From positions 1 through 64,000 of the forward strand of contig NZ_JNKR01000005.1 in assembly GCF_000702905.1 (NCBI RefSeq): 64,000 bases of DNA, given 5' to 3'. Position numbers and translations under genes: made by a program. The DNA comes from Mitsuokella jalaludinii DSM 13811. GTDB lineage: Bacteria; Bacillota; Negativicutes; Selenomonadales; Selenomonadaceae. The notes beneath the pieces were generated by a model. It worked only from the letters and a program-made list of their open reading frames with translations, searched no databases and was not told the DNA's origin. Below, in pieces: positions 16,893 to 25,052 of the stretch; the stretch's first letter is position 1, and every line of letters starts with the position of its first letter.

Positions 16893-16908
16893 ATGAATGA
16901 CTGTTCAT
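16893..16908 (+). promoter_or_regulatory. Candidate metal-sensor operator
   Basis: ATGAA and TTCAT form an inverted repeat with a 6-base centre, placed just after the ATPase transcription start. ArsR/SmtB-type sensors (CadC, ZiaR) bind AT-rich repeats containing TGAA and TTCA in this position. No such regulator gene is adjacent, so the assignment is inference. Confidence 0.4.
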
Positions 16909-16928
16909 ATATTTAAATGGAGGCCAAA

Positions 16929-19148
16929 ATGAATCAAAGGCAGAAGAAGAACCTCATCCGCATCATCACCGCGGCCGCGCTCATGGTCGTGCTGGCCTAT
17001 GTGCCGCTCTCTGGCACGGCGCGCTTCCTCGCGTACCTCGTGCCGTACTTCGTCGTCGGCTACGACATCCTCATCAAGGCGGCCAAGGGCGTCTGGCGCC
17101 GCCAGCCGCTCGACGAGTGCCTGCTCATGGCCGTGGCGACAGTCGGCGCGATGGCGCTCGCCGTCTACGAGGACGGCGACTACACGGAGGGCATCGCCGT
17201 CATGCTCTTCTATCAGGTCGGCGAGTGGTTCCAGTCGTATGCAGTCGGCCGCAGCCGCCGCAATATCTCGGAGCTCATGGACATACGCCCCGACTACGCT
17301 AATCTCGTCGAGCCGGACGGCGTGCACCGCGTCGGCCCCGACTCCGTGGGCGTCGGCTCGACGATCCTCGTCAAGCCTGGCGAGAAGATCCCCTTAGACG
17401 GCGTGGTCGTGGACGGCGAGTCGAGCCTCAATACGATCGCGCTGACGGGCGAGAGCCTGCCGCGCCGCGTCAAGACGGGCGATGCGGTCATCAGCGGTTG
17501 CATCAATGCGGACGGCCTGCTGACCATCCGCACGACGAAGCGCTTCGCGGAGTCGACTGTCTCGCGCATCCTGCAGCTCGTCGAGGAGGCGAGCTCCCGC
17601 AAGTCGAAGTCGGAGCACTTCATCGCGAAATTCGCGCGCATCTACACGCCGATTGTCGTCGGCGCTGCTGCCGTGCTGGCCGTCGTGCCGCCGACTGTCG
17701 CCCTCCTCGGCGGCATGGAGCCTGCTTGGGGGACGTGGGCCTACAGGGCGCTTGTCTTCCTCGTCATCAGCTGCCCGTGCGCGCTCGTCATCAGCATCCC
17801 TCTCTCGTTTTTCGCCGGCATCGGCGGGGCGAGTCGCGCCGGCGTGCTCATCAAGGGCTCCAACTACATGGAGACGCTCGCCTCTGTTGACACAGTCGTC
17901 TTTGACAAGACGGGCACGCTGACGAAGGGCGTGTTCGAGGTCACGGCCATCCACCCCGAGACGATCGAGCCAGAAGAGCTCTTGCACCTCGCGTCACATG
18001 TCGAGCGCTACTCGACGCACCCGATCGCCGTCTCGCTGCGCGCGGCGTACGCGCATGAGGCGGACGACTGCCGTGTCGAGGCGGTCGAGGAGGTCGCCGG
18101 CCACGGCGTGCGCGCCACGGTCAACGGCCATAGTATCTGCGTCGGCAATGCGAAGATGATGGAGTCCATCGGTGCGGCCTGGCATCCTTGCGAGAGGAAG
18201 GGCACAATCATCCACGTATCCATCGATGGCGTCTACGCGGGCCACATCGTCATCTCGGATGTCATCAAGGCGAATGCGGCTGCAGCCATTGACGCGCTGC
18301 ACAAGAACGGCATCCGGCGCACGGTCATGCTGACGGGCGATGCGAAATCTGTCGCCGACCAGGTCGCGGCGGAGCTCTCTCTCGATGAAGTCTACAGTGA
18401 GCTGCTGCCGCAGGACAAGGTCGCGAAGGTTGAAGCGCTGCTGCGGCAGGAGCAGGGCGGCAAGCTGGCCTTCGTCGGCGACGGCATCAACGATGCACCC
18501 GTGCTCTCGCGTGCCGACGTCGGCATCGCGATGGGCGCGATGGGCTCTGATGCAGCCATCGAAGCTGCCGATGTCGTGCTGATGGACGACGATCCACTCA
18601 AGATCGCGGTGGCACAGCGCATCGCGCGCAAGACGATGCGCATCGTTCGCGAGAACATCGTCTTCTCAATCGGCGTCAAGGCTGTCGTGCTCGTGCTCGG
18701 CGCCGTCGGCCTCGCCAATATGTGGGCGGCCATCTTCGCCGATGTCGGCGTCATGGTGCTGGCCGTTCTCAATGCCATGCGGGCGCTCTTTGCGAGCGGC
18801 CAGCTGCCAGAGACTCCCTCCGCGGCCGCTGTCCGCGAAGAGGTACTGCCGTCGGGCGCGGCTGTCGAGACGATTCCCGTTCCCCAGGCTGCTGCAGAGA
18901 GTGAGCCCGTGAAGGAGGCAGGATCTGTGCCGCATCATTCCTACCGCATCGAAGTGGACTGCGCCAACTGTGCGAACCTCATGGAGCAGGCGGCAAACAA
19001 GGTACCGGGCATCCGTCATGCTGCCATCAACTTTATGATGCAGGAGATGAAGGTCGAATTTGAGCCGGATGCCGATCCAAAAGAAGTCATGCCGCGCGTG
19101 CGCACGGCATGCAAGAAGGTCGAGGACGACTGTGAGATCTATATCTGA
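16929..19148 (+). CDS. Heavy-metal P1B-type ATPase (Zn/Cd type) with C-terminal HMA domain
   Basis: This 739-residue membrane pump exports soft divalent metals using ATP. Visible motifs are TGES (173-176), the metal-site CPC (282-284) in SCPCALVIS, the phosphorylated Asp 326 in DKTGTLTKG, the TGDAK segment and GDGINDAPVLS. The last membrane part contains FADVGVMVLAVLNAMRAL, the Asp-bearing segment of Zn/Cd (P1B-2) pumps. The metal-binding HMA domain, with CANC in DCANCANLM, sits at the C terminus (about 670-739) after a Pro/Ala/Glu linker instead of at the N terminus. The ATG at 16929 follows GGAGG. Confidence 0.92.
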   Translation: MNQRQKKNLIRIITAAALMVVLAYVPLSGTARFLAYLVPYFVVGYDILIKAAKGVWRRQPLDECLLMAVATVGAMALAVYEDGDYTEGIAVMLFYQVGEWFQSYAVGRSRRNISELMDIRPDYANLVEPDGVHRVGPDSVGVGSTILVKPGEKIPLDGVVVDGESSLNTIALTGESLPRRVKTGDAVISGCINADGLLTIRTTKRFAESTVSRILQLVEEASSRKSKSEHFIAKFARIYTPIVVGAAAVLAVVPPTVALLGGMEPAWGTWAYRALVFLVISCPCALVISIPLSFFAGIGGASRAGVLIKGSNYMETLASVDTVVFDKTGTLTKGVFEVTAIHPETIEPEELLHLASHVERYSTHPIAVSLRAAYAHEADDCRVEAVEEVAGHGVRATVNGHSICVGNAKMMESIGAAWHPCERKGTIIHVSIDGVYAGHIVISDVIKANAAAAIDALHKNGIRRTVMLTGDAKSVADQVAAELSLDEVYSELLPQDKVAKVEALLRQEQGGKLAFVGDGINDAPVLSRADVGIAMGAMGSDAAIEAADVVLMDDDPLKIAVAQRIARKTMRIVRENIVFSIGVKAVVLVLGAVGLANMWAAIFADVGVMVLAVLNAMRALFASGQLPETPSAAAVREEVLPSGAAVETIPVPQAAAESEPVKEAGSVPHHSYRIEVDCANCANLMEQAANKVPGIRHAAINFMMQEMKVEFEPDADPKEVMPRVRTACKKVEDDCEIYI

Positions 19149-19180
19149 ATCCTGAATGGAATATAAGGGTACTGCAACAA

Positions 19181-19210
19181 AAAAGAGCGAGGTGATATCT
19201 CGCTCTTTTT
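19181..19210. terminator. Bidirectional terminator between convergent genes
   Basis: An 11-bp stem AAAAGAGCGAG/CTCGCTCTTTT with loop GTGATAT has A and T tracts on both sides. It separates the ATPase gene from the convergent DUF4127 gene. Confidence 0.85.
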
Positions 19211-19211
19211 G

Positions 19212-20921
19212 TCATGAGACGCGGCTCATGAATGGTGTCGTCTCGAGGTAGATCTCGAAGGTGCGCGGCCACGGGAAGCTCATGTCGGCCTGCATGTCGT
19301 GGAGCTGCAGATAGATGGTGCCCGAGGGCGCAGCGACGGGGAAGGGCGCGCGGAAGGCGGCCGTGTTCTTGTAGACGAGCAGGTGGCGCGTCATCGAGGT
19401 GCGCAGCATGAGGTTGGCCCAGCGGTAGTTGTGGTCGAGGTCGAGGTCGGCTGTGTTGGTGTAGCCGGCCTTCTTGAGCGTGCCGTTGATGGTGTCGATA
19501 TCTTCCTTGAGGTAGAAGTAATCCTCGAGGATGCGGTTCTCGAGGAAGCGGACCTGCGCGGCGGCGAGGCCGATGGCTTCATCCTCGCCGCTCACTGTTT
19601 CCAGCGAGGAACGGTAGAGGCAGGCCTGGGCAATCGCCGTGCCGAGGGCGTTGCTCGTCGTGTTCCAGCCTGCGTAGGCGAGCAGATGGTTGACAGGGAA
19701 GGCGGCCGCGATGAGCTGTGGCAGGACTGTCTCATCGGCGTTGAAGTGCTTGCTGAGGTCGACGAGTGCCGTCGGCTGCCCCTTGGCGAGGTTGTCTTCG
19801 AGCAGGCGCACGCAGGCACCGCGGCTCCAGAGCGTGTCCTTGTCGGTGTCGTTCGTCGAGACGAGCAGCGTGAAGTCGGCCTCTTCCGGCGAGGCGGCGA
19901 GTGAGCCGCCCGTCAGGCGTATCTTCTCCTCGGTGCAGACGCCCGTCGAGACGGCCATGTAGGGCATGACGCGGTCGCGCGCGCCGGGGTCGTTGTAGGC
20001 GACGAAGATCTTCGGCGCATAACCAGTCTGCTCGTTGTGCCAGGCGGCGAGCAGCGACAGGGCAATCTCATCGGCGCCGTGCGTCAGGAAGACCTGGCGG
20101 TCAGAGAGGCCGAGGCTCTTGATGTAGTCCAGGAGCGCATACTTCTCGATGTTTGGGATGCCGTACTCCTCGCCGTCGTCCTGACCGAGCACGAGGCGCG
20201 TCAGCGTGCCCTCGTGCGTGAGGTCGATGAGCCGTTCGTTGAGTGTGGCGTTCTCCCGGAAGTGTGCGAGGTAGCGCTCCAGGCTTGCGGGCGGGATCTT
20301 CGCCTTGAGGGCGGCGAGTTTCGTTTCGTCGACGGGCAGCCCTGCAGCCTGTCGGCCGGCGAGGCGCGAGTAGGCCATGATGTCGCGCCTCTCGTCGTAG
20401 CCGTCGATCGTGTCCTGCGGCGTCAGTCGCGGCAGGATGCTGAAGGCGTAGATGGGCACGGCGGGATTGGCTTCGTGGAGCTCGCGCAGGAAGGCGAGGA
20501 ACTCCTCGACCTCTGCAGATGTGGCCTGCTTCTCGCGGGCCGTCAGCAGGCCGCCGTAGAGCAGCTGGTCGACGGAGAGGAAGACGGCGTCGGTCGTTCC
20601 CTTGGCCACTTCCTCGAGCAGCCAGCGGCGCATGGCCTTCGTGTCGCCAGGCTGCGAGTAGTAGTCCTGCAGCTCGTGTGGCGGCGTCACGACCTCCGTG
20701 CCGCCGATGCGGCCCGCGTCGATGACGAACTGGCGGCATGGCGGGCGGCCGTCGAGCGGCACGAGGATGACATGATGCGCCGTCGTTTCCTGCGGCGAGA
20801 CAGGCGTGCCGGCCGGATGGCGCAGGGCCCGCAGATTCCAGAGACCGAGCGCGAGGAGCGGCACGAGCATGAGAATCAGGAGAGCGCGGCGCTTTCGATA
20901 TCGTTCCAAAGAGATGTCCAT
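19212..20921 (-). CDS. DUF4127 family protein, membrane-anchored
   Basis: This 569-residue protein has a basic start and one transmembrane segment (about residues 13-30), then an extracytoplasmic domain starting HHVILVPLDGRPPCRQFV. The PLDGRPP motif, the LSVDQLLYGGLL segment and the closing LRTSMTRHLLVYKNTAAF part fit DUF4127, a family of unknown function found in Firmicutes. No enzyme class can be read from the sequence. It is transcribed alone, divergent from rsmD. The ATG has AGAAAGG very close upstream; a TTG four codons later is an alternative start. Confidence 0.8.
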   Translation of the reverse strand: MDISLERYRKRRALLILMLVPLLALGLWNLRALRHPAGTPVSPQETTAHHVILVPLDGRPPCRQFVIDAGRIGGTEVVTPPHELQDYYSQPGDTKAMRRWLLEEVAKGTTDAVFLSVDQLLYGGLLTAREKQATSAEVEEFLAFLRELHEANPAVPIYAFSILPRLTPQDTIDGYDERRDIMAYSRLAGRQAAGLPVDETKLAALKAKIPPASLERYLAHFRENATLNERLIDLTHEGTLTRLVLGQDDGEEYGIPNIEKYALLDYIKSLGLSDRQVFLTHGADEIALSLLAAWHNEQTGYAPKIFVAYNDPGARDRVMPYMAVSTGVCTEEKIRLTGGSLAASPEEADFTLLVSTNDTDKDTLWSRGACVRLLEDNLAKGQPTALVDLSKHFNADETVLPQLIAAAFPVNHLLAYAGWNTTSNALGTAIAQACLYRSSLETVSGEDEAIGLAAAQVRFLENRILEDYFYLKEDIDTINGTLKKAGYTNTADLDLDHNYRWANLMLRTSMTRHLLVYKNTAAFRAPFPVAAPSGTIYLQLHDMQADMSFPWPRTFEIYLETTPFMSRVS

Positions 20922-20970
20922 CCTTTCTCTACAGATGTTTGATACACGTCAGTTAATTATACCATAAAGG

Positions 20971-20999
20971 TTCACGAAAGCGGCAAAGTATGGTAGAAT
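20971..20999 (+). promoter_or_regulatory. Probable promoter of rsmD-coaD
   Basis: TTCACG (20971-20976) and TAGAAT (20994-20999) have a 17-base spacer. On the other strand TATAAT (20956-20961) with a weak TTGCCG at 19 bases could serve the DUF4127 gene, so the two promoters would overlap. Confidence 0.5.
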
Positions 21000-21036
21000 G
21001 AATCTGTTTATAGGCTTTTGATTTGGAGTGGAATAT

Positions 21037-21618
21037 ATGAGAATCATAACGGGGTCGGCGCGGGGCTGTCGCCTCAAGACGCCGAAGGGCCAGGCGACAC
21101 GGCCGACGTCGGACCGGATCAAGGAGTCCCTGTTCAACATCCTCGGCCCGAAGGTGTACGGGCGCAAGGTGCTCGACATCTTTGCGGGCACAGGGAATCT
21201 CGGGCTCGAGGCGCTGTCGCGCGGCGCAGCGTCGGCCTGCTTCGTCGACCAGGCGACGGCGGCGCTGATCCGCGAGAATGCGGTGCACACGCGCCTGCAG
21301 GACAAGGCTGCCGTGCACGGCTGCGATGTCTTCGCGCAGCTCTCGCGCTTTGCGCAGGGCGGGGAGTCCTTTGACCTGATCTTCTGCGATCCGCCCTACC
21401 ACAAGGGCCTCGCCTGGCGGGCACTGACGTTTTTCGACGAGAGCACGGTGCTCGCTCACGCCGGCATCCTCGTCGTCGAGCACGGCGCGGATGAGAACGA
21501 TATGCCGGAGCTCTCGGAGCTTCGCTGTGTGCTGAACCGCCGCTACGGCCGCACGACGCAGCTGAGCTTCTTCCAGCGCAAAGCGTACCTGAAAGAGATA
21601 GAGGAGGCGGAGCAATGA
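21037..21618 (+). CDS. rsmD: 16S rRNA (guanine-966-N2) methyltransferase RsmD
   Basis: RsmD methylates G966 of 16S rRNA in the assembled small subunit. The 193-residue protein begins MRIITGSARG, the family start, and has TRPTSDRIKESLFNIL, the SAM site VLDIFAGTGNLGLEALSRGA and the catalytic DPPY in FCDPPYHKG. The ATG at 21037 follows GGAG by 8 bases; a GTG at 21028 overlaps that site. Its stop overlaps coaD by an ATGA, the usual Firmicute pair. Confidence 0.95.
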   Translation: MRIITGSARGCRLKTPKGQATRPTSDRIKESLFNILGPKVYGRKVLDIFAGTGNLGLEALSRGAASACFVDQATAALIRENAVHTRLQDKAAVHGCDVFAQLSRFAQGGESFDLIFCDPPYHKGLAWRALTFFDESTVLAHAGILVVEHGADENDMPELSELRCVLNRRYGRTTQLSFFQRKAYLKEIEEAEQ

Positions 21619-22100
21619 GGCGAGCCGTTTGTTCAGGCAGTTTCGACCCCGTGACGAATGGCCACATCGATATCTTCGAGCGCGCCAGCACGATGTTTGA
21701 CGAGATCATTATCTGCGTGTTCCACAATGTGAACAAGCAGGCGTTCTTCCCGGTCGAGGAGCGCGTGCGCTTCCTGCGCGAGGCGACCGCGCACATCGAG
21801 AATGTCAGGGTCGACTCGTTCTCGGGGCTCATCACGGACTACATGAAGGCGCATGAGGCACATGTCATCGTGCGCGGCGTCCGCTCCATCAAGGACCTCG
21901 AGTACGAGCAGAACGAAGCCTATATGATCCGCCATCTGGAGCCCGATATCGACACGGTCTTCCTCTTGACGCGGCCGGAGTATTCATTCGTGAGTTCCTC
22001 GGGGATCCGGGAGCTCATCCGTTTCCACGGTGATGTGCACGGCCTGGTACCACCCTGCGTGGAGCAGGCAATCCAGATTCTAGGACAAGAAAGGGAGTAA
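21615..22100 (+). CDS. coaD: Phosphopantetheine adenylyltransferase
   Basis: CoaD adenylylates 4'-phosphopantetheine in the fourth step of coenzyme A synthesis. The 161-residue protein has CSGSFDPVTNGHIDIFERA with the T/HxGH nucleotidyltransferase motif, the VRGVRSIKDLEYE segment and the C-terminal ISSTK-like YSFVSSSGIREL segment. It is translationally coupled to rsmD. Its product supports the acyl carrier protein genes further along. Confidence 0.97.
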   Translation: MRRAVCSGSFDPVTNGHIDIFERASTMFDEIIICVFHNVNKQAFFPVEERVRFLREATAHIENVRVDSFSGLITDYMKAHEAHVIVRGVRSIKDLEYEQNEAYMIRHLEPDIDTVFLLTRPEYSFVSSSGIRELIRFHGDVHGLVPPCVEQAIQILGQERE

Positions 22101-22107
22101 GCGGAAT

Positions 22108-22740
22108 ATGGGAGTACGCGAGACTTTAAATAAGATCGAGAACATGGTGGCCACGGCCAAGACCTTCCCGTTCACGGGCCACATCCTCATCAACGATAAC
22201 GACCTCGTCCACTACGTCGAGGAACTGCGCAATGACCTGCCGAAGGAACTCGATAAGGCAGAGGTCATCATGAAGGAGCGCGACCAGATCATCGAGGACG
22301 CGCGGCGCGAGGCGGAGCACATCCGCACGGAGGCGGAGCGCCAGGCTGCAGCGATGGTGGAGAACAGCGAGATCGTCTTGAAGTCGAAGCAGCGCGGCAA
22401 GGAGATCCTGCAGGAGACACAGCAGAAGGAGACGGCGATGGTCCAGGCCGCAGAAGCGCAGGCGCGGGAGCTCCAGAACAATGTGGACGCCTACGCAAAC
22501 CAGGTCTTCGAGCAGCTGATCGCGCATGTCTCGCGGACGTTTGACGGCGTCCAACAGGCGCAGAACGGCGTGCAGCAGGCCGCCGCAGGTGTCCAGCAGG
22601 TCACGCAGGGACTCCAGCAGGCATTGCAGGTCCTGCAGACGGCCAAGGCGGGGCTCAATCAGCCACAGCCGCCCCTTCCTGCACAGTCGGCACCGGCGCA
22701 GGCCCAGACCGCGGCAGAGGAGAAGCCGGCAGAAGAATGA
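22108..22740 (+). CDS. Coiled-coil protein, unknown function
   Basis: This 210-residue protein has a short N-terminal folded part (NKIENMVATAKTFPFTGHILINDNDLVHYVEELRNDLP in two pieces), a long charged coiled coil (about 45-150), a Gln/Val repeat region with VQQAQNGVQQAAAGVQQV near 150-180, and a Pro/Ala-rich tail. Such proteins next to coaD are often labelled ATPase-like in Negativicutes because the coil resembles ATP synthase b or E subunits; no catalytic motif is present. It may be a scaffold or DivIVA-like polar protein. It begins 7 bases after coaD and ends at a terminator. Confidence 0.7.
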   Translation: MGVRETLNKIENMVATAKTFPFTGHILINDNDLVHYVEELRNDLPKELDKAEVIMKERDQIIEDARREAEHIRTEAERQAAAMVENSEIVLKSKQRGKEILQETQQKETAMVQAAEAQARELQNNVDAYANQVFEQLIAHVSRTFDGVQQAQNGVQQAAAGVQQVTQGLQQALQVLQTAKAGLNQPQPPLPAQSAPAQAQTAAEEKPAEE

Positions 22741-22765
22741 GTGCGTGAGAATGCATGCAAATGAT

Positions 22766-22794
22766 GGCCTATGATGAAGATCATGGGCCTTTTT
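22766..22794 (+). terminator. Intrinsic terminator after the coiled-coil gene
   Basis: GGCCTATGAT and ATCATGGGCC form a 10-bp stem (one G-T pair) with loop GAAG, followed by five T. Confidence 0.85.
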
Positions 22795-22821
22795 GATTCT
22801 TGACAGGAGGATGAGGAGCGC

Positions 22822-23574
22822 ATGACGGATGCGGAGATCGTGGCGATGCTTCGCCGCTATAAAGACGGGCGTCTCTCGGAGCGGGAGGCCGTGGCATACT
22901 TGGAGAAGTCTTCGGTCGAGGAACTCGGTTTTGCGGAGGTCGACCATGCGCGCGAAAGGCGCCAGGGCTTCCCAGAGGTCATCTACGGCGAGGGCAAGAC
23001 GGGGGAGCAGGTGCTCGCCATCATGGAATCGCTCGCGAAGAGCAGTGCAGGCAGCGTCATGGCGACGCGCATGAGCGCGGAGAAGGCCGCCTTTGTGCAG
23101 GAAAGACTGCCGGAGGCTGAGTATGATGCGGTTTCACGTATCCTCTACATCGAGCGGCCTGCCAGACGCGACGCAGCGCACATGGTCCTCATCCTGTCGG
23201 CCGGCACGAGCGACATCCCCGTGGCGGAGGAAGCGCGCCTCACAGCGCACCTCTATGGCAACGTGGTCAAGGTGCACTACGACTGCGGCGTAGCGGGCAT
23301 CCACCGGCTCTTCGCCCACAGGGCGGACATCGAGGCGGCCAACGTCATCATCGTTGTCGCCGGCATGGAAGGCGCGCTCACGAGCGTCGTCGGCGGACTG
23401 ACGGACAAGCCGGTCATCGCCGTGCCGACGAGTGTCGGCTACGGCGCGGCCTTCCACGGCGTCACAGCACTCCTAGCAATGCTCAGCAGTTGTGCCGCGG
23501 GTGTCAGCGTCGTCAACATCGACAACGGCTTTGGCGCGGGCGTGCTCGCGAGCAGGATCAACCATCTGCGCTGA
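22822..23574 (+). CDS. larB: Nickel-pincer cofactor biosynthesis protein LarB
   Basis: LarB carboxylates and hydrolyses nicotinate adenine dinucleotide, the first step towards the nickel-pincer nucleotide used by lactate racemase and related LarA enzymes. The 250-residue protein has an N-terminal region ending DHARERRQGFPEVIYGEGK and a C-terminal PurE-like domain with VLSAGTSDIPVAEEA, the CGVAGIHR cysteine and GMEGALTSVVGGL. It pairs with larC 30 bases later. larE and a larA homologue are not in the window. Confidence 0.94.
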   Translation: MTDAEIVAMLRRYKDGRLSEREAVAYLEKSSVEELGFAEVDHARERRQGFPEVIYGEGKTGEQVLAIMESLAKSSAGSVMATRMSAEKAAFVQERLPEAEYDAVSRILYIERPARRDAAHMVLILSAGTSDIPVAEEARLTAHLYGNVVKVHYDCGVAGIHRLFAHRADIEAANVIIVVAGMEGALTSVVGGLTDKPVIAVPTSVGYGAAFHGVTALLAMLSSCAAGVSVVNIDNGFGAGVLASRINHLR

Positions 23575-23604
23575 AAAGGCGGAGAAGATAGAGGAGATGC
23601 ATTT

Positions 23605-24843
23605 ATGAAAGCGATTTATCTCGACTGTTTTTCGGGCATCAGCGGCAACATGCTGCTCGGGGCCTTCCTGCAGGCAGGCGTGCCGGAGGCGTATCTTCGC
23701 GCAGAGCTCGCGAAACTGCCACTTGAGGGCAGCTATGTGATGAAGGTGGAGCCCGTCATGAAGAATGGCATCGCCGCCTGCTATGTCGATGTCAGGCTTC
23801 CCCATCATGATGACCATCATGATGGGGAACATGGGCACGAGCATCGCACGATGGCGGATATCCGCGCGCTGATTGAAGCATCCGCGCTGTCGGAGGCGGT
23901 CAAGGCGCGCAGCCTGGCCATCTTCCAGACGCTTGCGGAGGCGGAGGGCAAGGTGCACGCGCGCCCCGCCGACACGGTGGCGTTCCACGAGGTCGGTGCG
24001 GTCGACTCCATCCTCGACATCGTCGGCGCGGCCATCTGCCTCGACTACCTGGGCATCGAGCGTGTCTTCGCCTCAAAGGTCAACACGGGCTCGGGCTTCG
24101 TGCACTGCGCGCACGGCCTTATGCCAGTGCCCGCGCCAGCGGTGGCCGAGCTCCTGCTCGACTGGCCGAGCTATCATGCCGGCGCCGAGAAGGAGCTCAC
24201 GACGCCGACGGGCGCGGCCTTCCTGCGCAGCCAGGCTGCCTTCTCGGAGAGCCTGCCGGAGGGGTTCCGCGCAGCTGGCGCCGCCTATGGTGCCGGTACC
24301 TGGGATCTTGCCATCCCCAATGTGCTGCGCCTCTATATCGGCCAGCTTGATGAGGCAGCGGAGAACGGGCAGGGGACGGATTTCCTGGTGCTCGAGACGA
24401 ATATCGACGACATGAGCCCACAGGTCTACGGCTATCTCTACGAGCGCCTTTTCTCGGTCGGTGCTCTCGACGTCTGGACGACGCCCATCGTCATGAAGAA
24501 GACGCGGCCGGCCGCGATGCTCTCCGTGCTCTGCCGCACGGGCTCGAAGGATGCGTGCGCCTCCGTCATCTTGCGCGAGACGACGAGCATCGGCCTGCGC
24601 GTCCGCAAGGTGGCGCAGCGCATCGAGGCGGAGCGCGAGACGGTGCACGTCGCGACGCCGTACGGCGAGGTCGCCTGCAAGCGAGCCTTCTGGCACGGGG
24701 CGCTCGTCAACAGCAAGCCGGAGTACGAGGACTGCTGCTTATTGGCGCGCCGCGCAGGTGTGCCGCTGAAGCAGGTGGAAGAGGCCGCGCGACTGGCCCT
24801 CGCCGCGCTTGCCTGCGATGGACTGCGAGAGAGTAAGAGCTGA
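23605..24843 (+). CDS. larC: Nickel-pincer cofactor nickel insertase LarC
   Basis: LarC uses CTP to insert nickel into the pincer nucleotide. The 412-residue protein begins MKAIYLDCFSGISGNMLLGA, has a His/Asp-rich nickel-binding stretch at about 66-76 (LPHHDDHHDGEH), FHEVGAVDSILDIVGAA, TPTGAAFL and the C-terminal CTP-binding half (ETNIDDMSPQVYGYL). In Lactiplantibacillus the two halves are joined by programmed frameshifting; here they are one continuous frame. It follows larB in the same transcript. Confidence 0.95.
   Translation: MKAIYLDCFSGISGNMLLGAFLQAGVPEAYLRAELAKLPLEGSYVMKVEPVMKNGIAACYVDVRLPHHDDHHDGEHGHEHRTMADIRALIEASALSEAVKARSLAIFQTLAEAEGKVHARPADTVAFHEVGAVDSILDIVGAAICLDYLGIERVFASKVNTGSGFVHCAHGLMPVPAPAVAELLLDWPSYHAGAEKELTTPTGAAFLRSQAAFSESLPEGFRAAGAAYGAGTWDLAIPNVLRLYIGQLDEAAENGQGTDFLVLETNIDDMSPQVYGYLYERLFSVGALDVWTTPIVMKKTRPAAMLSVLCRTGSKDACASVILRETTSIGLRVRKVAQRIEAERETVHVATPYGEVACKRAFWHGALVNSKPEYEDCCLLARRAGVPLKQVEEAARLALAALACDGLRESKS
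23798..23829 (+). repeat. 14-bp perfect inverted repeat inside larC
   Basis: TTCCCCATCATGAT and ATCATGATGGGGAA flank a 4-base loop GACC. It encodes the His-rich nickel stretch, so codon constraint may account for part of it, but the perfect 14-bp symmetry is more than the protein needs. Confidence 0.7.
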
Positions 24844-24859
24844 AATGCGAAAAGAGTCC

Positions 24860-24888
24860 TTTACAACACGATGAAGATGTCGTATAAT
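24860..24888 (+). promoter_or_regulatory. Promoter of ptsG
   Basis: TTTACA (24860-24865) and a consensus TATAAT (24883-24888) have a 17-base spacer. Transcription would begin near 24895, about 160 bases before the ptsG start. Confidence 0.8.
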
Positions 24889-24923
24889 GAGTCCTGTTGA
24901 AATCAAGATATGTTGTAACAAGG

Positions 24924-24955
24924 TTCGCGTGTTACTGGTCATGCAGGCATCAGCG
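24924..24955 (+). promoter_or_regulatory. Ribonucleic antiterminator (RAT) target for GlcT
   Basis: The leader contains GTGTTACTG and, after a short loop, CAGGCATCAG, the pattern of RAT sites bound by BglG/GlcT-type antiterminators. Its 3' part overlaps the first bases of the terminator stem, so protein binding to RAT would block the terminator. GlcT is encoded just after ptsG. Confidence 0.8.
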
Positions 24956-25021
24956 AAGAGCAGCAGATCCCGTTTTAGAGGAAGGGGATCTTTGTAGTTG
25001 CTTTTTGCTGATGCCTTTTTT
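24945..25021 (+). terminator. Leader terminator controlling ptsG
   Basis: AGGCATCAGC (24945 onward) pairs with GCTGATGCCT (25007-25016), followed by T's to 25021. The arms enclose about 50 bases that include a second hairpin, GATCCC/GGGATC. Together with the RAT it forms a glucose-responsive attenuator. Confidence 0.8.
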
Positions 25022-25052
25022 GTCCCTGCACGCGGCGGGAAAGGACGGTCTC

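Noticed and set aside
20037-20942. A 301-codon plus-strand frame opposite the DUF4127 gene.
   Set aside because: It is the antisense shadow of a gene with clear family motifs and a membrane anchor, and it shows no recognisable protein features.
23605-24843. Programmed frameshifting in larC as in lactobacilli.
   Set aside because: The two halves are in one uninterrupted frame here, so no frameshift is needed.
24897-25052. An upstream extension of ptsG by 52 in-frame codons.
   Set aside because: This stretch is the antiterminator/terminator leader; the family N terminus and ribosome site begin at 25053.
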